59,775 nucleotides of DNA from a virus, in the IMG/VR virus record IMGVR_UViG_3300035670_000230, positions 1-59,775 of that record; one strand, given 5' to 3'. Of the stretch, positions 13,693 through 21,439 are shown one piece after another (the first letter of the stretch is position 1; each line of letters begins with the position of its first letter). A program made the position numbers and the translations under genes. The notes beneath the pieces were generated by a model, which saw only the letters and a list, made by a program, of their open reading frames with translations, did no database searches and was not told where the DNA came from.

Positions 13693-15226
13693 AGAACCAA
13701 CAAGAGTAACAACGGTCATACCGACCGCTAAACTTATAACGCATAAAGGGGCCACACTTGTGGCCCTTCCTCACAGACCTGATGAAACACGGGTGCTACG
13801 CCAGCTTGGGTTCAAAAATATACCTGACCCACTGAAGACGCATTACGAGTTCCCCAAGGCCAGCGGTAAGTTTGAGCCATTTGACGCTCAGATAGAGACT
13901 GCTAACTTTTTCTCCATGAACAACCGATGCTTCTGTACTAACTCGATGGGGTTAGGCAAAACAGTTTCGGCTCTGTATGCATTTGATTATATGAAGAAGT
14001 CTAAGTTAGTTAACAAGGTTTTGGTTATCTGCCCACTGTCAACGATGGAGCGCACTTGGGCTGATGAGATATTTAAAACTTTTCCACACTTTGATGCAGT
14101 AGTTGTCTATGGCTCACGAGCAAGACGCCACAAGATACTTAAAGAAGACGCTGACATATACATTGTTAACACTGATGGCCTAAAAGTTATCGAAACTCAG
14201 TTAGCTTCAAGACCTGATATTGATCTTGTTATTGTTGACGAAGTGGCTATGTTTAGAACGCCAAACACCCAGCGATGGAAGACCCTCAACAACGTAATTA
14301 ACAAGCAAACAATTAGCCGCAGAGTGTGGGCCTTAACTGGTGCGCCATGTCCTAACGAACCTACTGATGCTTGGGCGCAGATACGGGTGATAACACCATC
14401 AAACACAGACGCACCTAAGTACTTTACGCAGTTTCGTGACATGACCATGCGGCAGATTACTCAGTTTAAGTGGGTTCCCAAAACAGATGCCATGGATACT
14501 GTGCGTAAGCTGATGCAACCATCAATACGATTTGCTTTGGATGACTGCGTTGATCTGCCGCCCCAGTTGTTTCAGACACGAGATGCTGAGATGACTGATG
14601 AGCAGAAAAAAGCATACAGAGACATGGTGTCTAAACTTTCAACCGAGTACGCTGGTGGTCAAGTACTCGCAGTTAACGAAGCAGTTAAGGCCAACAAACT
14701 TGTTCAGATCGCCTGTGGTGTTGCATATGGTAAAGATAAGACCGAAATTATCCTACCAAACAAACCACGCATTGACGTTTTGAAAGAGGTCATTGAAGAG
14801 TCTGAAGGTAAGGTCATCGTGTTTATACCACTGACTGCTGTTCTGAAGTATGTAGCCAAAGAGCTTGAACCATATTGGCCTATTGGGATTGTTCATGGTG
14901 AAACTTCAAAGCACGAACGGGACCAGATATTTTCAGGCTTCCAGACAGCCGACGATCCTCATGTTTTGGTAGCGAATCCAGCAACTATGTCACACGGGTT
15001 AACCCTAACTAGGGGAACTACTATCGTATGGTTTGCCCCTATTTACTCCAATGATATTTATGAGCAGGCTTGTGCTCGTGTTCGTCGTCCGGGCCAAACA
15101 AAAACCACCGTGATCGTACATCTTGCGGGGTCAGAGATAGAACGACGAATCTACCAGCGGCTGTCCAGCAAGCAGAAGATGCAGGGCATATTGTTGGATT
15201 TGATGAAGGAGGGCATTGAAGACTAG
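13646..15226 (+). CDS. SNF2-type superfamily 2 helicase/ATPase (526 aa)
   Basis: Two RecA-like domains are present. Motif I is GLGKT at residues 102-106, motif II DEVA from Asp198, motif III LTGAP, and motif VI the QACARVRRPGQ segment, with VIVFIPLT and IVHGETSKHERDQIFSGFQ between. The order and the RxRRPGQ box are typical of phage SNF2/DEXH helicases that remodel or translocate on duplex DNA, as in T4 UvsW-like or 'SSL2' phage proteins. It probably acts in replication fork restart or recombination with the upstream nucleases. ATG 13646 follows AGAGGTAATGA. Confidence 0.92.
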   Translation: MATILKDKKAVVLKLKEPTRVTTVIPTAKLITHKGATLVALPHRPDETRVLRQLGFKNIPDPLKTHYEFPKASGKFEPFDAQIETANFFSMNNRCFCTNSMGLGKTVSALYAFDYMKKSKLVNKVLVICPLSTMERTWADEIFKTFPHFDAVVVYGSRARRHKILKEDADIYIVNTDGLKVIETQLASRPDIDLVIVDEVAMFRTPNTQRWKTLNNVINKQTISRRVWALTGAPCPNEPTDAWAQIRVITPSNTDAPKYFTQFRDMTMRQITQFKWVPKTDAMDTVRKLMQPSIRFALDDCVDLPPQLFQTRDAEMTDEQKKAYRDMVSKLSTEYAGGQVLAVNEAVKANKLVQIACGVAYGKDKTEIILPNKPRIDVLKEVIEESEGKVIVFIPLTAVLKYVAKELEPYWPIGIVHGETSKHERDQIFSGFQTADDPHVLVANPATMSHGLTLTRGTTIVWFAPIYSNDIYEQACARVRRPGQTKTTVIVHLAGSEIERRIYQRLSSKQKMQGILLDLMKEGIED

Positions 15227-15252
15227 ACAACATACACACGTTTTGTTATACT
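15224..15252 (+). promoter_or_regulatory. Sigma-70-like promoter for the 15278-16587 genes
   Basis: TAGACA (15224-15229) and TATACT (15247-15252) are separated by exactly 17 bases. They lie in the 51-base gap after the helicase gene, the only sizable gap between 12.9 and 16.6 kb. Predicted transcription starts near 15259, before ATG 15278. The spacer contains ATACACACGTT, which also occurs in the spacer of the late promoter at 58451-58479. It would boost expression of the probable SSB. Confidence 0.6.
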
Positions 15253-15277
15253 AAATTACCTTTACGGAGATTGACCT

Positions 15278-15661
15278 ATGAAACTATCAGAAGTTGTAGC
15301 CAAGTACATCGAGCTACGGGACCAAAAAGCCCAGCTAAAAACCGAGTACGACATGCAAATAGCCCCCATCGAAGCAAAGATGTCCAAAATTGAAGGTAAG
15401 TTGTTGGAAGTACTTGACCAAACTGGTGGGAAATCTTTTAACACTCCCCATGGAACGGCATATGTATCAGTACGAACCACAGCCTCTGTTGCTGACAGGG
15501 AAGCATTTTTTGATTTTGTTAAGCAAAACGAGGAGTGGCCCTTGATGGAAGTCCGTGCCAGCAAGTTAGCAGTAGAGCAGTACAAGTCTGTCAATCAGGA
15601 ATTACCCCCGGGTATCAATTGGCGAGAAGAGCGGGTTGTAAACATCCGTCGTTCGTCGTAG
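15278..15661 (+). CDS. Conserved phage protein upstream of the SSB-like gene (127 aa)
   Basis: ATG 15278 follows ACGGAGATTGACCT. The N-terminal 50 residues form a coiled coil (VAKYIELRDQKAQLKTEYDM), then TPHGTAYVSVRTTASVADRE, an aromatic helix, and the conserved end LPPGINWREERVVNIRR. Proteins of this type sit beside replication and single-strand-binding genes in many phages and are uncharacterised. The coiled coil followed by a small alpha/beta domain resembles the architecture of Gam-type nuclease inhibitors, but this is only a resemblance. Confidence 0.7.
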   Translation: MKLSEVVAKYIELRDQKAQLKTEYDMQIAPIEAKMSKIEGKLLEVLDQTGGKSFNTPHGTAYVSVRTTASVADREAFFDFVKQNEEWPLMEVRASKLAVEQYKSVNQELPPGINWREERVVNIRRSS

Positions 15662-15693
15662 TATTCTTAACCTCTACAGGAGATTTTTAGCTT

Positions 15694-16587
15694 ATGAACA
15701 TTATTCCATTTGAGGGTGGCAAACTACCCGCCCATTTGGCAAAAGCAGATGTAGCACAACTTAACGCTGATTTGACTGCCCACGCCGCAGTCGGTGGCTT
15801 TCCAGTAGTTAGTATCAAAGGCAAGGTCTTTGCCATCGTTCGTGATGGTGAGCGTAAAGTTCTGCCTAACCCCAAAGACCCCGATAGTCCTGCTACGGCT
15901 ATTGATGTGGTATTGCTCAAGGTCAACAAGGGCACGAGTAAAGTGTTCTACGCCAAGGGCTACCAAGAGGGTTCTGACGGTGTTAAGCCCGACTGTTTCT
16001 CTAACGAGGGTGTAAGGCCAGATGCTTCCATCGAATCGCCTCAGTCTAAATCTTGTGCTGTGTGTAAGTGGAACCAGTGGGGTTCTAAGATCAGCGAGAG
16101 CGGCTCCAAGGGCAAGGCTTGTCAGGACAGTGTACGGATGGCGATTGCTACGCCTAATCTGATTAACGACCCATACCTGTTGCGTGTACCTCCGGCCTCA
16201 ATTCGTGCCGTTGGTGAGTATGGTCAGATGTTGGCTAAGCGTGGCGTGGCTTACAACATGGTGGTTACGAAGGTTGGTTTTGATATGCAAGCCCCCAACC
16301 CCAAGCTGACATTTAAGCCTGTCGGGTTGCTTGATGAAGAAACTTTTGAGAAGGCCCAAGAGGTTATTCAATCTGACACAGTTGCTCAGATTCTTGGGGT
16401 GTCAAACGTAGCTTTACCTGAGGCAACACAAACCGCAGACGAGGAAGAAGCAGAAGAACCTGAAGTTACTGCGGCCCCCACAGAAGAAACCGAGAAGAAA
16501 AAACCAGGGCGCAAACCTGCGGCTAAACCGGAACCAGAACCCGAAATATCTGGACTAGATCTCGACGATCTAAATTTTGACGATTAG
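15694..16587 (+). CDS. Probable single-stranded DNA-binding protein (297 aa)
   Basis: ATG 15694 follows AGGAGATTTTTAGCTT. The core (residues 1-220) contains four cysteines in CFSNEGV, SCAVCKWNQWGS and GKACQD, which could hold zinc as in T4-type SSBs. A low-complexity Glu/Ala/Pro/Lys linker at about 243-280 leads to a strongly acidic tip, GLDLDDLNFDD. A disordered linker ending in an acidic tip is the signature of SSBs, which recruit partners by it. The position just before the primase-helicase and the dedicated promoter agree. Family is inferred from architecture. Confidence 0.7.
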   Translation: MNIIPFEGGKLPAHLAKADVAQLNADLTAHAAVGGFPVVSIKGKVFAIVRDGERKVLPNPKDPDSPATAIDVVLLKVNKGTSKVFYAKGYQEGSDGVKPDCFSNEGVRPDASIESPQSKSCAVCKWNQWGSKISESGSKGKACQDSVRMAIATPNLINDPYLLRVPPASIRAVGEYGQMLAKRGVAYNMVVTKVGFDMQAPNPKLTFKPVGLLDEETFEKAQEVIQSDTVAQILGVSNVALPEATQTADEEEAEEPEVTAAPTEETEKKKPGRKPAAKPEPEPEISGLDLDDLNFDD

Positions 16588-16615
16588 GGGGTAGTGCCGA
16601 GCCTAGCGCTCTGAC

Positions 16616-16641
16616 AGCCGGGAAAGACCGGCTTTTTGTTT
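16616..16641 (+). terminator. Rho-independent terminator after the SSB-like gene
   Basis: The stem AGCCGG (16616-16621) and CCGGCT (16628-16633) with loop GAAAGA is followed by TTTTGTTT (16634-16641). It lies 29 bases after the SSB-like stop and ends 14 bases before the primase-helicase start, so it would lower expression of the large enzyme relative to SSB unless antitermination occurs. Confidence 0.8.
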
Positions 16642-16654
16642 CTTGGGAGTTTTA

Positions 16655-19585
16655 ATGGATACCTTAGAGTTTCTGCAGACCGTCTTACCAGAAGACGGCA
16701 TAAAGTATCTGGCGCTCATCGACCCCAAAACAGGAAAACCCGCACACAAGCCATACGAAAATTTAATCGATATGGCAAAAGCAGTAGAAGAATACGATGC
16801 AAAACCCGTGCAGGTTTATCACGCTTGCGGTGCTTATAAAGAACCGTTTGTTGAGGTTGATGGCAAAAAAAGGTGGCGGGTCAAGGAGAACCAATTTAAG
16901 GCCAAAGCGTTTTGGTTGGACGTTGATTGTGGGTTAGCTAAGTCAGAAAAGGGTGAGGGTTATCCGACAAAGAAGGATGCGCTTGTTGCCATCAAACAAC
17001 TATGCGTCAAGACCGGACTGCCAGCACCACTCATCATTGACTCGGGCAACGGGCTACATATTTATTGGCCTTTAACAAAAGCTATCAGTTCTAGCACATG
17101 GATAAAAATTGCTAATCGGTTTAAGGCAGTCACTATCCATCTTGGGTTGATTGCAGATCCCACGGCAACGGCAGACTTTGCTCGGGTTCTCAGGCCGGTT
17201 GGTAGCACAAACAAGAAAAAAGAACTTAAGACTGTTGTAGCAAAAAATTCAGTTGAGGCAGTTACCCCCGAAAAATTTGTCGAAGCGCTAAAAAGTGTAG
17301 ATTTACCCAAGCAGGAACCGCAGAAAAAAGTAGATATTAACGACGACCTGATTGCCCACGCACCTGTTTCCGTCCCCAGCTTTGCCGAAGTTATCTCAGA
17401 AAAGTGCGCACAAGTTGGTGTGATGCGGGATACCCTTGGCGACGTAAATTACGAACACTGGCGGGGTGTTATTGGCATCATCAAGCACTGTGAAGAAGGT
17501 ATTGAGAAGGCCCGAGAATGGAGCGCTAAGAGGGCTGAGACAGGCCATGGTCAGGTAGATGTAGATCAGAAGTACGATACTTGGTCATCGCCACCAACGA
17601 CCTGTGAGTTCTTTTCTAAGTGCAACCCTGTGGGGTGCGAGGGCTGTCAGTTTTCTGGCAAAATTAAATCTCCTATTGTCTTGGGGCGTAAAGAACCGGA
17701 GCCTAAGGCAATCGAGGTTGAAGCTAAAGTCGATGGTATGCATTTGCAAGTTGTGGTCCCAGAGTTCCCACAAGGTTACGGTTTTAGTAACTTTATGATG
17801 ACTCGCTACATGAAGGACAAGGACGACATAACCCACTCGTTTGCTTTCTGCCAAAATTTGTTTTATCCAATACACAGGATTCGTAAAGAAGATGGGTCTT
17901 TTAGCCTTGGGATGCGGATGCACTTACCCGACAAAAGAACTCGGGAATTTGAGATCGAGACTAAACTACTTGCTTCTCCACAGAGACTAATTGAGGGTCT
18001 TGCCAACCACGAATTATTGCCAAACAACGCTAAGGATTCTTCTATGCACATGACTGCCTACCTCAGAGATTCTCTGGAAAAGCTCAAACAGGAAGCAGAG
18101 GAACTTAACACATACACCAGTTTTGGGTGGAAAAACGACTTCCAAGGATTTTTACTAGGTGATCGGCTTTACCACCAAGATGGGACGGTACGTAAGGTTT
18201 TGGTTGGTGGTTATGCTAAAGACCGTGCCGCAGATTTCCCCACCCCTACTGGTAACGCCGGGGGTTACGCTGACGCACTAAATTACCTGTATGCCAGAGA
18301 TGGTATGGAACCCATGCAGTACGTCATCATCGCTGGTTTTGGTTCTGTGCTAAGCCCTCTGTCTGAGTCCATGTATAAGGGTCTGACGTTTGCAGTTGTG
18401 GGTGAGGAGACAGCCAAGGGTAAGACTACGGTATGTTGGGCATCGCTGTATGCTTTTGGTGATGCTGACCGCATGAGCCTTAAAACAGAGGAGAACGCCA
18501 CCACCAATGCTCGGTACGCTAGGCTTGGAACGTATGGCAACATCCCCATGCTGATTGACGAGCTTACCAACATTGACCCCGAGGAGTTTTCTAAATTTGC
18601 CTACACAGTTAGTCTGGGTCAGGAGAAGGAGCGGCTTACATTAGGTAAGGGCAACTCAGGTGTCCGGTTTGCCGAAGCCCAGACTTGGGGTATGAATTTG
18701 TTTGTAACCGCTAACAAAGACTTACATGCTGCTATGGCGGTCAGGCAGAGCAATACCCAAGCAGAAGCCGTGCGTATGATCCAAATTAAGATCGACCGCT
18801 ACGATATGCCAGAGCTTAAGATGTCTGAAGTCGAAGCGGCTAAGCGCAAAATGTCGATCAATAAAGGTGCGGCGGGTGATTTATTTCTTAGGTACATAAC
18901 TGCTAACCTCGACGATGTGATGAGACGAATGGCAGATTGGGGTGTACGGTTTGAAAACGACATGCCAGATGTGCGCTACAGGTTCTATCGTAACCATGCT
19001 ATTTGTTCGTTTACAGCGTTGGAGATCTCCAACAGTCTGGGCATAACTAAGTTTGACGTTGAAAAACTGTATTCGTTCGTCATCAATCTGTTTCTAGAAC
19101 TGGCGGTATCGGTTAAAGAACAGAACACCATTACCCCAGAAGATGCGCTAAACAGGATGCTCAATGACTTATCTGCACGGATATTAGTAACCAACGAGTA
19201 CCGTGATGGCAGGGATACACGAGGCCCGGAGGACGCTCAGAAGGTGTACGGTGGAGCAATTGCTGGTCGGTATATTATTGGCAACATCAACAACAAAGAC
19301 AATCCCCTAACCGGCAAATTGTTTTTAGTGAAGAAAGAAATTATGGATTGGTGTCTAAAGCACCGTGTTGACCATAAACACATGGTTGAAGTTGCTATGA
19401 AGTTGGGAGTTGCCACCGACCCCAAAGAAAAATTCAACGTCGGTCGTGGTACCAAGGTGTCTGCCGGTCAGCATCGCTGTGTCTGTATTGACATGCTCAA
19501 GCTAGAATCCATGTATGCAGAAGCACCAAAACTGACAATAGCCTCAGTTACCAAACTAGAGGGTAGTCAAGTAGCCAATAATTGA
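16655..19585 (+). CDS. Primase-helicase: AEP-like primase, PriCT-2-like and DUF927-type ATPase (976 aa)
   Basis: ATG 16655 follows TTGGGAGTTTTA. The N-terminal domain has FWLDVDCG with Asp89 and Asp91, then IDSGNGLHIYWPL and ADPTATADFARVLRPVGS, the metal-binding and nucleotide-binding pattern of archaeo-eukaryotic-type primases. Residues about 245-350 resemble the PriCT-2 domain (WRGVIGIIKHCEEGIEKARE). The C-terminal half is a DUF927-type helicase: Walker A GEETAKGKTT near 583 and Walker B MLIDE near 632. It is the replication initiator and fork motor, and the last gene of the rightward unit. Confidence 0.88.
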   Translation: MDTLEFLQTVLPEDGIKYLALIDPKTGKPAHKPYENLIDMAKAVEEYDAKPVQVYHACGAYKEPFVEVDGKKRWRVKENQFKAKAFWLDVDCGLAKSEKGEGYPTKKDALVAIKQLCVKTGLPAPLIIDSGNGLHIYWPLTKAISSSTWIKIANRFKAVTIHLGLIADPTATADFARVLRPVGSTNKKKELKTVVAKNSVEAVTPEKFVEALKSVDLPKQEPQKKVDINDDLIAHAPVSVPSFAEVISEKCAQVGVMRDTLGDVNYEHWRGVIGIIKHCEEGIEKAREWSAKRAETGHGQVDVDQKYDTWSSPPTTCEFFSKCNPVGCEGCQFSGKIKSPIVLGRKEPEPKAIEVEAKVDGMHLQVVVPEFPQGYGFSNFMMTRYMKDKDDITHSFAFCQNLFYPIHRIRKEDGSFSLGMRMHLPDKRTREFEIETKLLASPQRLIEGLANHELLPNNAKDSSMHMTAYLRDSLEKLKQEAEELNTYTSFGWKNDFQGFLLGDRLYHQDGTVRKVLVGGYAKDRAADFPTPTGNAGGYADALNYLYARDGMEPMQYVIIAGFGSVLSPLSESMYKGLTFAVVGEETAKGKTTVCWASLYAFGDADRMSLKTEENATTNARYARLGTYGNIPMLIDELTNIDPEEFSKFAYTVSLGQEKERLTLGKGNSGVRFAEAQTWGMNLFVTANKDLHAAMAVRQSNTQAEAVRMIQIKIDRYDMPELKMSEVEAAKRKMSINKGAAGDLFLRYITANLDDVMRRMADWGVRFENDMPDVRYRFYRNHAICSFTALEISNSLGITKFDVEKLYSFVINLFLELAVSVKEQNTITPEDALNRMLNDLSARILVTNEYRDGRDTRGPEDAQKVYGGAIAGRYIIGNINNKDNPLTGKLFLVKKEIMDWCLKHRVDHKHMVEVAMKLGVATDPKEKFNVGRGTKVSAGQHRCVCIDMLKLESMYAEAPKLTIASVTKLEGSQVANN

Positions 19586-19638
19586 TGTATTATTTGTGGG
19601 ACAACTTTGTTGCCATTGTTGTCTTCTCCGTAGAGTTT

Positions 19639-19667
19639 CCCCCCGGCGCAATGTCGGGGGGTTTTTT
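19639..19667 (+). terminator. Strong terminator at the convergence of the two units
   Basis: The stem CCCCCCG (19639-19645) and CGGGGGG (19655-19661) is followed by six T residues (19662-19667). It lies 53 bases after the primase-helicase stop and ends the rightward unit. Its T-tract overlaps the stop codon of the converging leftward gene (TAA at 19666-19668). On the minus strand no U-tract follows, so it acts mainly on + strand transcripts. Confidence 0.88.
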
Positions 19668-19980
19668 ATTCCACAATCTCAATTGGAATAATTTTCTTAA
19701 TCATGTTTTTTGGAATTACGATTGCATTGGCATGATTGTCATCTGCTACGCTTTGCGCTAGATAAATACCTTTTGCGCTTTTCTTAAGTAGCCACCCCAA
19801 CGTCTTAACTTCTGTCGGATCAGCATTTAAATTTTCATTACCATCTTGCCAGTAACCTACTTGGTGCGCATCAAGCCAGATCACTAGAACGGGTTTTGGA
19901 TTTTTTTCTGAAGTAGTCTCTAAGCGTTTGCGCCGTTCTGGCAACATCTTCTCGTTCGATTTGTCTGGCAACAGGTTCAT
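19666..19980 (-). CDS. Hypothetical protein at the end of the late unit (104 aa)
   Basis: The folded part appears to begin at PVLVIWLDAHQVGYWQD, followed by PTEVKTLGWLLKKSAKGIYL and NHANAIVIPKNMIKKI. Short phage proteins of this form are common and uncharacterised. The true start is uncertain: ATG 19980, ATG 19947, or GTG 19884, the last needing only a small overlap with the resolvase gene. With ATG 19980 the overlap is 110 bases in a different frame. It is the last leftward gene. Confidence 0.55.
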   Translation of the reverse strand: MNLLPDKSNEKMLPERRKRLETTSEKNPKPVLVIWLDAHQVGYWQDGNENLNADPTEVKTLGWLLKKSAKGIYLAQSVADDNHANAIVIPKNMIKKIIPIEIVE

Positions 19981-20368
19981 TGATATACCTCGCAGCTTGC
20001 GTAAATAAACTTACCTTGTCTTTTAGAAGTCCGATGGCAGAATTACAAGGACGGCATAAAATCCCACGAACTTCTCCGGTTTTGTGGCAGTGGTCTATGA
20101 CGGACTGATTTCCTTCTAGCTTTAATTCGGACTCGCATATTGCGCACTTCCTTTCTTGAACTTCTAAAAGATCTTCGTAAAACTGAGGCGTAATACCAAA
20201 GCGTTGTAGTCTGTTACGATGACTTCTACATTCTTTGCATTCTCGGAACTTACCAACGTGCTGGGAACCATAGTCAGCACGAGATTTATACTGGTCACAG
20301 ATAGAGCATTTAATAGCCCCACCATGAAGTGTATCTATCTTTTGTTTAAGTTTCTTTGCTATATGCAT
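19871..20368 (-). CDS. T4 endonuclease VII-type HNH endonuclease (165 aa)
   Basis: Two zinc knuckles (CSICDQ and CKECRS) are followed by CAICESE, then VIDHCHKTGEVRGILCRPCN and the typical AIGLLKD. The 'DHcHktG-vRGlLC--CN-aiGll-D' core defines recombination endonuclease VII. In phage T4 that enzyme resolves branched DNA before packaging. Standalone homologues can also be homing-type HNH nucleases. It lies in the late unit, which suits a packaging resolvase. Start ATG 20368 has no ribosome site and abuts a terminator T-tract, so expression may be low or from an unseen promoter. Confidence 0.88.
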   Translation of the reverse strand: MHIAKKLKQKIDTLHGGAIKCSICDQYKSRADYGSQHVGKFRECKECRSHRNRLQRFGITPQFYEDLLEVQERKCAICESELKLEGNQSVIDHCHKTGEVRGILCRPCNSAIGLLKDKVSLFTQAARYINEPVARQIEREDVARTAQTLRDYFRKKSKTRSSDLA

Positions 20369-20370
20369 AA

Positions 20371-20398
20371 ATAAAAAAGCCCAGCCGGAACTGGGCTT
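20371..20398 (-). terminator. Leftward rho-independent terminator before the resolvase gene
   Basis: Read on the minus strand, AAGCCCAG (20398-20391) pairs with CTGGGCTT (20384-20377), with loop TTCCGG, and is followed by a T-rich run (TTTTTTATTTAT). It ends the main late transcript after the small protein genes and lies immediately before ATG 20368. Confidence 0.85.
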
Positions 20399-20412
20399 TC
20401 AGGATATTGGCC

Positions 20413-20544
20413 TTACTTCTTACGAGCCGCTTCTTTTTTCATGCATTTACCCATGGCCTTGCATTTAGCAGGACTGGGGCAACCGGGACAAGTTTTAAAG
20501 TCAGACTTCTTAGAACCAGCGGGTTTTGCTTTGCCGTACATCAT
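20413..20544 (-). CDS. Small Cys/Lys-rich protein (43 aa)
   Basis: ATG 20544 follows AAGGAGATTTACT, and a second ATG is adjacent. The product has FKTCPGCPSPAKCKAMGKCM at residues 16-35, four cysteines that could bind one zinc, and otherwise mostly Lys and Ala, ending KKEAARKK. It is the last of a set of small basic genes between the giant virion protein and the terminator. A virion-internal or DNA-compacting role is possible. No family is recognised. Confidence 0.65.
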   Translation of the reverse strand: MMYGKAKPAGSKKSDFKTCPGCPSPAKCKAMGKCMKKEAARKK

Positions 20545-20555
20545 AGTAAATCTCC

Positions 20556-20831
20556 TTACGATTTGCGTTTAAGAGGTGCCACCCGTTTGGGTGAACCGGG
20601 GGGTTGACCCAGACTTTTTTTCTGGGTGATTCGGCTACGCTTTTCGCTGTCGCTTATTTCTGACGAAGTTTTAGGCGTTTTGTCCGAAACTCTTTTGCTC
20701 GGGCGGCAGTAGGGAGTCCCACGTTTCTCACCCTCTTGGCGTCCACAGGGTTTACCTGTACGGACATCCTTCCATTCTTCTTGGAACCACCGTTTGAGGG
20801 CGGCACCTTTATCCGTTTTTCTTATTGCCAC
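20556..20831 (-). CDS. Conserved small basic phage protein (91 aa)
   Basis: GTG 20831 is chosen because CTGGGGAAATAAAA precedes it and homologues I recall begin at this point (AIRKTDKGAALKRWFQEEWK). The rest includes TPYCRPSKRVSDKTPKTSSE and a Lys/Arg-rich tail. An in-frame GTG at 20855 is possible. The 'KGaglkRWF-eeWkdvrtGk-CGR ... aCRPskRvs--TPkTs-El' pattern recurs in phages and giant viruses and is uncharacterised. It overlaps the neighbouring gene by 23 bases. Confidence 0.75.
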   Translation of the reverse strand: MAIRKTDKGAALKRWFQEEWKDVRTGKPCGRQEGEKRGTPYCRPSKRVSDKTPKTSSEISDSEKRSRITQKKSLGQPPGSPKRVAPLKRKS

Positions 20832-20970
20832 TTTTATTTCCCCAGTTTTTAGCACCGACCTTACGGCACTTGGCTATGGCCCCAGATGCATAAGCGCTGG
20901 GAAAGACTTTATAGCGAGCCTTGACTTTACTATAACAAGCGTCTTTAGGTGATTTAGATTTTGTAGCCAT
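20809..20970 (-). CDS. Conserved small basic phage protein (53 aa)
   Basis: The product begins MATKSKSPKDACYSKVKARY and continues VFPSAYASGAIAKCRKVG, ending in a Lys/Asn-rich tail. This 'kdACyhKVKsRYkvfPSAYASGAlvKCRkvGa-nWg' sequence is highly conserved among aquatic phages and giant viruses as I recall it, and its function is unknown; two Cys flank the core. It overlaps both neighbours by about 20 bases, suggesting translational coupling. Confidence 0.75.
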   Translation of the reverse strand: MATKSKSPKDACYSKVKARYKVFPSAYASGAIAKCRKVGAKNWGNKSGNKKNG

Positions 20971-21157
20971 CACGCCGCTCCGTTTCTGGTATCAAAATAC
21001 AAGTTGTTCTGTAGGCTGAAACTTCTTCTGCAGCTTCAAAATAGTCATGTGCCCTTGCGTTTTGTAGTTCACATTGCGTTAATGATACGGCATGGCGACT
21101 GACAACAAAGTCACACTCGCTAGTCACGAGACACACAAAGGCGATGGCGATATACAT
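20954..21157 (-). CDS. Small exported or membrane-associated protein (67 aa)
   Basis: ATG 21157 opens with a short hydrophobic stretch (MYIAIAFVCLVTSECDFVV), with Cys at 9 and 15, followed by a polar region (LTQCELQNARAHDYFEAAEE) and TTCILIPE. The short hydrophobic N terminus and paired cysteines suit an exported disulfide-bonded protein. No family is recognised. It lies in the cluster of small late genes. Confidence 0.55.
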   Translation of the reverse strand: MYIAIAFVCLVTSECDFVVSRHAVSLTQCELQNARAHDYFEAAEEVSAYRTTCILIPETERRDGYKI

Positions 21158-21158
21158 G

Positions 21159-21428
21159 TCAGCACTTCCAAGCCCGTAGGCTTTTGTTAATCCTAGAATC
21201 TGGGTCGTTGGCTGTTTTGGAGGAAGTAAGTTTCTTCTTCATACCCTGCATCCTTGCGCAAAAGCTCTTTCTCCTCCCCGAGTCTTCCTTCGTCTTTGGA
21301 TTGGGTGCGGGAGGCTTTAGTCCGGGCTTCCCGGGGTTTGCTGCGTTGTAGCTCGCTCGGCCTTTTGCGTTCAGACCACCCTTTGGATCTTTGCCTTCTT
21401 TCCTCTGCCATGCTTCTGATTTTGCCAT
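21159..21428 (-). CDS. Conserved small basic phage protein (89 aa)
   Basis: ATG 21428 follows AAGGACCACTATC. The product begins MAKSEAWQRKEGKDPKGGLN, then AKGRASYNAANPG, PNPKTKEDSGRRKSFCARM and a basic C-terminal part. The 'spAWqR-eGknp-GGLnakGR-Syn' start and 'RR-SFcaRm-gm' core recur in small proteins of aquatic phages and giant viruses, function unknown (possibly the DUF6321 family). Together with its three basic neighbours it forms a conserved late cluster. Confidence 0.75.
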   Translation of the reverse strand: MAKSEAWQRKEGKDPKGGLNAKGRASYNAANPGKPGLKPPAPNPKTKEDSGRRKSFCARMQGMKKKLTSSKTANDPDSRINKSLRAWKC

Positions 21429-21439
21429 GATAGTGGTCC

